From: Mycobacterium sp.
GTDB lineage: Bacteria; Actinomycetota; Actinomycetes; Mycobacteriales; Mycobacteriaceae
DNA: 34,255 bases
Assembly (NCBI GenBank): GCA_003165155.1
Contig: PLSK01000244.1
Coordinates: forward strand, 2,310-36,564
Reading direction: 5' to 3'
Positions 29,416 through 34,255 of this stretch are shown here, one piece after another. The notes beneath the pieces are model-generated. The model searched no databases. It was given only the letters and a program-made list of their open reading frames with translations, and was not told where the DNA came from. A program made the translations under genes and the position numbers. Within the stretch, counting starts at the first letter, position 1; each line of letters starts with the position of its first letter.

Positions 29416-29907
29416 GTGTCTGAGGCTCTGCACGTGACCTTCGTCTGCAGCGGCAACATCTGCCGGTCGCCGATGGCCGAGAAGATGTTCGCCGACCAGC
29501 TGCGCCGGCGCGGCCTCGGTGATGCGGTGCGGGTGACCAGTGCGGGCACCGGAAGCTGGCACGTCGGCGAAGGCGCCGACGTACGGGCAAACCGGGTGCT
29601 GCGCGCGCATGGTTACTCCACGAACCACCGCGCCGCGCAGGTCGGCGACGACCATTTGGCGGCCGACATGGTGGTGGCCTTGGGCCGCAACCACCTTCGG
29701 CTGTTGCGGGAGCTGGGCGTCGACGACGACCGGGTGCGGATGTTGCGGTCGTTCGATCCGCGCTCGGCTGCTCATGCCCTCGACGTCGAGGATCCCTACT
29801 ACGGCGACCACGACGACTTCGAACAGGTTCTCACTGTCATCGAGGCCGCGTTGCCGGGTCTGCACGACTGGGTGGACGTGCGACTCGCGCAGAACGGACA
29901 CGGTTGA
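29416..29907 (+). CDS. ptpA: low-molecular-weight protein tyrosine phosphatase PtpA
   Basis: A protein of 163 residues from GTG 29416, equal in length to M. tuberculosis PtpA. The P-loop is C11-SGNIC-R17-S (M. tuberculosis has CTGNICRS, so Thr12 is Ser here). The general-acid loop is DPYYGD, whose two Tyr are the PtkA phosphorylation sites in M. tuberculosis. PtpA dephosphorylates phosphotyrosine and, in pathogenic species, is secreted into macrophages where it blocks phagosome acidification. The ORF-track start at 29404 adds MSKR and overlaps ptkA; GTG 29416 aligns with the known N-terminus. Its TGA overlaps the SURF1 ATG by one base. Confidence 0.95.
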   Translation: MSEALHVTFVCSGNICRSPMAEKMFADQLRRRGLGDAVRVTSAGTGSWHVGEGADVRANRVLRAHGYSTNHRAAQVGDDHLAADMVVALGRNHLRLLRELGVDDDRVRMLRSFDPRSAAHALDVEDPYYGDHDDFEQVLTVIEAALPGLHDWVDVRLAQNGHG

Positions 29908-30734
29908 TGCCCCGTTTCCTGCCGCGTCTGGCGTTCCTGCTGCGGCCGGGCTGGATAGCGCTGGCTCTGGTGGTCGTCGCTTTCACCTACCTGTGCTTTA
30001 CGGTGCTCGCACCATGGCAGCTGGGCAAGAACACCAGAACATCGCGGGAAAATCAACAAATCGAGTATTCGCTCAGCACACCGCCAGTTCCGCTTAAAAC
30101 CATTCTGCCACAGCAGGATTCATCGGCACCGAATGAGCAGTGGCGCAGAGTGACGGCGACCGGCCATTATCTGCCGGACGTGCAGGTGCTGGCCCGGTTG
30201 CGGGTGGTCGACGGAGACCAGGCGTTCGAGGTGCTGGCACCGTTTGTCGTCGACGACGGACCGACCGTGCTGGTCGACCGTGGCTACGTGCGCCCCGAGC
30301 CGGGCTCTCACGTTCCTGAGTTCGCGCGACCACCGCAGGAAGCCGTCACCCTCACCGCACGGCTGCGGGACTCCGAACCGCTCCTCAAAGACAAGGAGCC
30401 GTTCTCCAGGGACGGTGTCCAACAGGTGTATTCGATCAACACCGCTCAGGTTTCGACGCTGACCAAAGTGCCGCTGGCCGGGTCGTATCTGCAGTTGGTC
30501 GAAGACCAATCCGGTGGGCTCGGCCTGATCGGCGTGCCGCACCTGGACGCCGGGCCGTTTTTGTCCTACGGCATCCAGTGGATTTCGTTCGGCATCCTCG
30601 CGCCCATCGGGTTGGGCTATTTCGCCTACTCCGAGATCCGCGCCCGCCGCCGCGAAGCGGATCAAACGCCGGCACCGGAGGCTCCGAAAACCGTCGACGA
30701 CAAGCTCGCCGACCGCTACGGCCGACGGCAATAG
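29907..30734 (+). CDS. SURF1 family cytochrome oxidase assembly protein
   Basis: A protein of 275 residues with the SURF1 layout: an N-terminal membrane segment (GWIALALVVVAFTYLCFTVLAPWQLG, including the conserved LGxWQ-like patch), a large extracytoplasmic domain with RRVTATGHYLPD and VLVDRGYVRP, and a C-terminal membrane segment (YGIQWISFGILAPIGLGYFAY). SURF1 helps assemble the aa3-type cytochrome c oxidase, probably through heme a handling. The orthologue in M. tuberculosis is Rv2235. ATG 29907 overlaps the ptpA stop (TGATG); the TTG one codon earlier is not needed. It ends the ptkA–ptpA–SURF1 operon, convergent with cobD. Confidence 0.93.
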   Translation: MPRFLPRLAFLLRPGWIALALVVVAFTYLCFTVLAPWQLGKNTRTSRENQQIEYSLSTPPVPLKTILPQQDSSAPNEQWRRVTATGHYLPDVQVLARLRVVDGDQAFEVLAPFVVDDGPTVLVDRGYVRPEPGSHVPEFARPPQEAVTLTARLRDSEPLLKDKEPFSRDGVQQVYSINTAQVSTLTKVPLAGSYLQLVEDQSGGLGLIGVPHLDAGPFLSYGIQWISFGILAPIGLGYFAYSEIRARRREADQTPAPEAPKTVDDKLADRYGRRQ

Positions 30735-30785
30735 GGCGCCGTCTAACTCACATTGGCCGCAGCCGCCACATGAGTCTCTGGCGGT

Positions 30786-30806
30786 GCGGGCAACACTCTT
30801 GCCCGC
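30786..30806. terminator. hairpin terminator between convergent SURF1 and cobD
   Basis: A perfect 8-bp stem GCGGGCAA/TTGCCCGC with a 5-nt loop (CACTC), placed between two convergent stops (30734 and 30832). A second stem CCGCCA/TGGCGG lies just before it (about 30769-30784). It is probably a bidirectional terminator. There is no T-run. Confidence 0.65.
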
Positions 30807-30831
30807 CTTCCAGCGACAGCTGGGGGTCAGA

Positions 30832-31848
30832 TTATTTTGTCGCTCGAAGACGGGCGCAACGGTTGTCGTTCCCGGCAGCGGCCAATGTGGCGGATGTGAC
30901 AAGACGCCGCGGTGGACCCAAAAGCCCCGCGAATAACGCGGCCGCCGCCTGCACGGCCCGGGACAGCACGACCGCTCGTCGCAGGTCGTCCACCGTTGGC
31001 TGCGCCCCGTTGCCCAGGGTGGGCCGGATCTGCAGCTCATGGTGGTACTGGGTGGGCCCGCCCAGGCGAATGCCAAGTGCGCCGGCGAAGGCCGCCTCGA
31101 CGACGCCCGCGTTGGGACTGGGATGCCGCGCGGCGTCCTCCCGCCAGGCCCGCACCGCACCTGATGGTGATCCGCCGACGACCGGCGCGCACATCACCAC
31201 CAGCACCGCAGTCGCCCGCGCGGCGATGTAATTGGCTCCGTCGTCCAATCGCGCTGCGGCCCAACCGAACCGGAGATACCGCGGTGAGCGGTGGCCGATC
31301 ATCGAATCCAGGGTGTTGATGGCGCGGTATGTCAGCACCGCGGGCGTTCCGCCTACCGTCGCCCACAGCATCGGCGCCACCTGCGCATCCGAGGTGTTCT
31401 CCGCGACCGACTCCAATGCCGCGCGCGCCAGGCCCGGGCCGTCCAGCGGGGCTGGATCGCGCCCGCACAGCGACGGGAGGAGTCGTCGCGCGGCCTCGAT
31501 GTCATCGCGGTCCAGCAGCTCCGCCATCTCCACACCGGTGCGCGCCAAAGAAGTTCCACCGAGCGATATCCAGACGGCCGTCGCGGTGGCCGCAATCGAA
31601 CAGAGCCGCCCCCCACGCCGAGCCGCACGCTGCACAGCCACGCCAGCCAGGCTCACCGCACCGACCAGCAGGCCGACGTGCACCACGCCGGCGATCCTGC
31701 TGTCCCGGTAGGTTGCCAGCTCCAACTTCGCTGCCGCTTGGCCGAACACAGCGACGGGATGACCCCGTTTCGGATCGCTCAACGCGAGGTCGGCCAGGTA
31801 GCCGCCCAGCACGCCGACCATCCGGGAGCGCGGTGTCGTCGCAAACAC
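30832..31848 (-). CDS. cobD: adenosylcobinamide-phosphate synthase CobD/CbiB
   Basis: A protein of 338 residues with CbiB-family motifs: DPKRGHPVAVFG near the N-terminus, LSLAR-type helices, GLARAALESVAENTSDAQVAPMLWA, YRAINTLDSMIGHRSPRYLRFGWAAARLDD, and HPSPNAGVVEAAFAGALGIRLGGP. It is a multi-pass membrane protein that attaches aminopropanol (or its phosphate) to cobyric acid in cobalamin synthesis, the same branch as CobC encoded upstream. The GTG start gives MFATTPRS, similar to the MFAS start of Rv2236c. The protein has about 25 extra residues at the C-terminus compared with the 313-residue M. tuberculosis protein as I recall it. Confidence 0.94.
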   Translation of the reverse strand: MFATTPRSRMVGVLGGYLADLALSDPKRGHPVAVFGQAAAKLELATYRDSRIAGVVHVGLLVGAVSLAGVAVQRAARRGGRLCSIAATATAVWISLGGTSLARTGVEMAELLDRDDIEAARRLLPSLCGRDPAPLDGPGLARAALESVAENTSDAQVAPMLWATVGGTPAVLTYRAINTLDSMIGHRSPRYLRFGWAAARLDDGANYIAARATAVLVVMCAPVVGGSPSGAVRAWREDAARHPSPNAGVVEAAFAGALGIRLGGPTQYHHELQIRPTLGNGAQPTVDDLRRAVVLSRAVQAAAALFAGLLGPPRRLVTSATLAAAGNDNRCARLRATK

Positions 31849-31946
31849 TCCGGCAGCGTCTCACACGTGGTCTACTCGCCCGTATGGAGCCTTGGTCAGC
31901 GGGTCCGCAATGAGGCGGCCCGTTACCCGGGCGCGCCGTCATTCGC

Positions 31947-32011
31947 GCCGCGAGAGTGCAACTGGCAACGCGTTTCGCGAGTGCGGGTGTCGCCAGTTGC
32001 ACTTTCGCGGC
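31947..32011. repeat. dispersed hairpin repeat, copy 2
   Basis: A long inverted repeat. The left arm GCCGCGAGAGTGCAACTGGC (31947-31966) pairs with GCCAGTTGCACTTTCGCGGC (31992-32011) with one G-T wobble, and a CGCG-TTT-CGCG hairpin lies in the loop. The minus-strand arm contains the 19-mer CGAAAGTGCAACTGGCGAC (32007-31989), identical to copy 1 near rnpB. The repeat touches the stop codon of the epoxide hydrolase gene and may terminate it. It lies in the 162-bp gap before cobD, where I see nothing else. Confidence 0.65.
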
Positions 32012-33135
32012 TAACGGAAATCAGCAAAGAACGCGCGGACGTCGTCGACGAACAGTTCCGGTTGTTCGAACGCGGCGAAGTGCCCGCCGCGCGGCATCTT
32101 GGTCCAGTGCGTGATGTTGTACATCGGCTCGCACCATGACCGCGGCGCGGCCAGCACCTCTCCGGGGAAAGCGGCGATGCCCGTGGGCAATTCGACCCGG
32201 CTCATTTTCCCCCAGGCTTTGAAGCTCTCCCAGTACAACCGGGCCGAGGACGCGCCGGTGCCGGTCACCCAGTACACCATCACGTTGTCGAGTAGCTCGT
32301 CGCGAGTGAGAACCTTCTCGGGGTGCCCGTCGCAGTCCATCCACGCCCAGAACTTCTCGACTATCCACGCCATCTGCCCCACCGGCGAATCGGCCAGCCC
32401 GTAGCCCAATGTCTGCGGCCGGGTGGACTGCTGCATGGAATAACCGGTACCCGTGTTGCGGTGCTCGGCCAGAGCGGCCAGCGCCTGCTTCTCTTCCTCG
32501 GTGGGGTTGGCGAGCGCTTCCTTCGTGGGCCTGCCGATCGGCATGTTGAGATGGATTGCCGCGCAGTGGCCGCCGTTTCGGCCGATCTGCGTGGTGACGG
32601 CCGAACCCCAGTCCCCGCCCTGGGCGCCGTAACGGTCGTAGCCGAGGCCCACCATGAGCTTCTCCCACGCGTCGGCGATCTTTTCGACACCCCACCCGGT
32701 ACGGGTCGGTTTCCCGGAGAAGCCGTACCCCGGCAGTGACGGGCACACGACGTGGAAAGCGTCCTCGGCACGTCCGCCGTGGGCCGTCGGATTGGTCAGC
32801 GGCTCGATCACCTTGTGGAACTCCACGATCGAACCCGGCCAGCCGTGGGTGATGACCAGCGGGAAGGCGTCCTCGTGCGGTGATCGTTGGTGGATGAAAT
32901 GGATGTCCAGTCCGTCGATCTCGGTGGTGAACTGGTCGAAGCGGTTCAGCGCCGCCTCGCGCGACCGCCAGTTGTATTCGTTGGCCCAGTAGTCGGCCAG
33001 GGAGCGGGTGTAGTCGAGGGGAATGCCCTGGCTCCAGTCGTCCACGCATTCGGCTTCCGGCCACCGGGTGCGTGCCAATCGCGATCGCAGATCATCGAGC
33101 ACCTCGTCGGGAACGTCGATACGAAACGGCTTCAC
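32011..33135 (-). CDS. microsomal-type epoxide hydrolase
   Basis: A protein of 374 residues with an N-terminal EHN domain (KPFRIDVPDEVLDDLRSRLARTRWPE) and an alpha/beta-hydrolase domain. The oxyanion-hole motif is THGWPGS, the nucleophile is Asp175 in QGGDWGS, and the catalytic His is near 352 in RGGHFAAFEQPE; cap-domain Tyr residues are present. These enzymes open epoxides to diols through an alkyl-enzyme ester. M. tuberculosis has several such Eph proteins, but this one is not at the same locus there. The GTG at 33135 begins the conserved EHN domain; the ORF-track ATG at 33198 adds a 21-residue Arg-rich extension I consider unlikely. Neither start has a clean ribosome binding site. Confidence 0.9.
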   Translation of the reverse strand: MKPFRIDVPDEVLDDLRSRLARTRWPEAECVDDWSQGIPLDYTRSLADYWANEYNWRSREAALNRFDQFTTEIDGLDIHFIHQRSPHEDAFPLVITHGWPGSIVEFHKVIEPLTNPTAHGGRAEDAFHVVCPSLPGYGFSGKPTRTGWGVEKIADAWEKLMVGLGYDRYGAQGGDWGSAVTTQIGRNGGHCAAIHLNMPIGRPTKEALANPTEEEKQALAALAEHRNTGTGYSMQQSTRPQTLGYGLADSPVGQMAWIVEKFWAWMDCDGHPEKVLTRDELLDNVMVYWVTGTGASSARLYWESFKAWGKMSRVELPTGIAAFPGEVLAAPRSWCEPMYNITHWTKMPRGGHFAAFEQPELFVDDVRAFFADFR

Positions 33136-33203
33136 CCGTTCATAGTGCCGCCGAGCATGCGGCCGCCGACACGCACCCCGGCGCGGCGGTCTTACCATTC
33201 TCT

Positions 33204-33209
33204 TAGTAT
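33204..33209 (+). promoter_or_regulatory. candidate -10 element for the MDMPI gene
   Basis: TAGTAT fits the mycobacterial TAnnnT consensus and lies nine bases before GTG 33219. No ribosome binding site precedes GTG 33219 or ATG 33228, so a leaderless message starting close to the GTG is plausible. Confidence 0.4.
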
Positions 33210-33218
33210 TTCTGTACC

Positions 33219-33923
33219 GTGTCCAACATGACGGATGTCGCCGCGGCGTACCGCACCGTGCAAAGCCGGGTTGACGCGCTGCTTCGAGAACGGGCCGACG
33301 TGGCCGACGTCAATGTGCCGGCGTGCCCGCTATGGTCGGTTCGCGAAACAGTGAGCCACCTTGCCGGTACTGCTCAGGACATCGCCTCGCTCAACCTGCA
33401 GGGCGCGGGCACCGACACCTGGACCCAGGCCCAGATCGACAGACACGCCGACCATAGCCTCGATGAGTTGCTAGATCTCTGGGCCGGCAGGGCCGATTCG
33501 GTAACCGATATCTTGGCGCAAGGCCCGCAACTCGTTGGTGCCCAGGCGGTTTTCGATGCCCTAACTCATGAGCACGACATCTGCGGCGCACTCGGCGAAC
33601 CCGGGTTGCGCACACAAGACCCGGTATTCGAGGTGGCAGCCGGATTCCTAACGGCCATGCTCGACCGGGCCATCCGACGAGCCGCGTTACCCGCCCTGCA
33701 ATTGACCACTCCTACCACCGGGACCACCCAACTCGGCGATCCCAGCACCGCTCCTGGTCAGATCGCCGTTGAAATGAGCGATTTCGAGGCACTGCGCGCG
33801 TTCGGAGGACGGCGCAGCAATCGCCAGCTCTGGGCCCTGCCGTGGCAGGGAGACCCGGAAAGACTCTTGCTGACCTTCGACGGGCCCGCGCTGCGACCGC
33901 CCGCCGATGATCTCGCCGAGTGA
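33219..33923 (+). CDS. maleylpyruvate isomerase family mycothiol-dependent enzyme
   Basis: A protein of 234 residues with an N-terminal DinB-like four-helix domain of the mycothiol-dependent maleylpyruvate isomerase (MDMPI) type. The metal-binding His residues are seen in VRETVSHLAGTAQD and DALTHEHDICGALG, and CPLWSVRE is the usual lead-in. The C-terminal part (about 150-234) is the smaller alpha/beta MDMPI_C-like domain, including VEMSDFEALRAFGGRRS. Family members use mycothiol as cofactor for isomerisation or transfer reactions; most mycobacterial copies have no assigned substrate. The start may be GTG 33219 or ATG 33228. It is divergent from the epoxide hydrolase, which might supply a related detoxification step, but this is only proximity. 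Confidence 0.85.
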   Translation: MSNMTDVAAAYRTVQSRVDALLRERADVADVNVPACPLWSVRETVSHLAGTAQDIASLNLQGAGTDTWTQAQIDRHADHSLDELLDLWAGRADSVTDILAQGPQLVGAQAVFDALTHEHDICGALGEPGLRTQDPVFEVAAGFLTAMLDRAIRRAALPALQLTTPTTGTTQLGDPSTAPGQIAVEMSDFEALRAFGGRRSNRQLWALPWQGDPERLLLTFDGPALRPPADDLAE

Positions 33924-33975
33924 GCGGAGCTTGCCGGCTCTAAACCGATCAGCGATGCGGCATTTGTTGTAGTGC

Positions 33976-34007
33976 ACGGTCCCGTACCGTACTGTCAACC
34001 TAGTTGA
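33976..34007 (+). promoter_or_regulatory. two palindromes upstream of mmpS
   Basis: ACGGT-CCCGT-ACCGT (33976-33990) and TCAAC-CTA-GTTGA (33995-34007) are adjacent perfect inverted repeats within the 149-bp gap before the mmpS start. They resemble dimeric repressor operators such as those of TetR-type regulators, which often control MmpS-MmpL transporters. No regulator gene is visible in the window. Confidence 0.4.
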
Positions 34008-34072
34008 TATAGGCCGTCCGTTGAAGAGACCTCCTACCGTCAGCATGTCGTCGCTTGTCGAAAGGGTCACGG

Positions 34073-34255
34073 ATGCCGCGGTTTTCGATCCGAAGGGCAC
34101 TGAGCAGACGCTGGATGCTGGCGGTGGCGGTGGCGGTGGTCGTGGTGGCGGGGTTCGCCGTGTACCGCCTCAACAGCATCTTCGCGTCGCAAGACGTGAC
34201 GTCGACTCCGAGCGGCATCGCGGATGAGGCCGCTCCATTCAATCCGAAGCACGTG
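34073..34255 (+). CDS. MmpS family membrane protein, N-terminal fragment
   Basis: The first 61 residues of an MmpS protein, cut by the right edge. A basic N-terminus (MPRFSIRRALSRRW) leads into one membrane segment (MLAVAVAVVVVAGFAVYRL). The family hallmark follows: LNSIFASQDVTSTPSGIADEAAPFNPKHV, closely resembling the SRLHGIFGSHDNTSTP...FNPKQV pattern of MmpS proteins. AAAGGG lies six bases before the ATG. MmpS proteins are accessory subunits of MmpL RND transporters, which export lipids, siderophores or drugs, so an mmpL gene is expected just outside the window. Confidence 0.9.
   Translation, partial: MPRFSIRRALSRRWMLAVAVAVVVVAGFAVYRLNSIFASQDVTSTPSGIADEAAPFNPKHV

Overview
The window is a GC-rich stretch of a mycobacterial chromosome. 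Its gene order follows the glnA1–glnE–glnA2–caeA–panB–CYTH/CHAD–rnpB–RNase H–zinc ribbon–NIF3–cobC–ptkA–ptpA–SURF1–cobD block known from Mycobacterium tuberculosis (around Rv2219–Rv2236c). Protein divergence and several extra genes point to a non-tuberculous, probably slow-growing, species. I cannot name the species from sequence alone.

Layout. At 1–9.2 kb lie the tail of a DUF4191 protein, an RDD membrane protein, and the nitrogen-assimilation genes glnA1 (+), glnE (-) and glnA2 (-). Between glnA1 and glnE sit two secreted DUF732 proteins and a 4-bp-overlapping thioesterase/LLM-oxidoreductase pair coupled to glnE. As I recall the M. tuberculosis order, none of these four is there. At 9.2–13.5 kb are two tandem TAP-type serine hydrolases (a secreted paralogue and the lipoprotein Hip1/CaeA with its Ser228-Asp463-His490 triad), divergent from panB. 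At 13.7–20.1 kb is a 2130-residue Mas-like polyketide synthase (KS-AT-DH-ER-KR-ACP), also extra relative to M. tuberculosis. At 20.2–22.3 kb are a CYTH-CHAD protein and, on the minus strand, the RNase P RNA. At 22.4–23.8 kb is a cytochrome P450/ferredoxin pair. At 23.8–28.6 kb is a tightly overlapping minus-strand run (cobC, NIF3, zinc ribbon, RNase H/phosphatase) preceded by a PknH_C-like lipoprotein. At 28.7–30.7 kb is the ptkA–ptpA–SURF1 operon, convergent with cobD. At 32–34.3 kb are an epoxide hydrolase, a mycothiol-dependent maleylpyruvate isomerase-family protein and the start of an mmpS gene.

Main finding. The Mas-like synthase keeps the recognisable active-site residues of KS, AT, KR and ACP and the ER cofactor loop, but both catalytic residues of its dehydratase are replaced: His of HxxxGxxxxP is Tyr931, and the Asp of the LLDA motif is Ala1097. 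Such an enzyme would be expected to stop at beta-hydroxy, alpha-methyl acyl units rather than make fully reduced mycocerosate-type chains. It is preceded by a cluster of four GATAAG boxes in two pairs, each with about two helical turns between boxes, possibly its regulatory region.

Other structure. Almost every intergenic 3' end carries a strong inverted repeat. Two of these share an identical 19-nt arm and may belong to a dispersed hairpin family. I saw no tRNA, CRISPR array, insertion sequence or phage gene.
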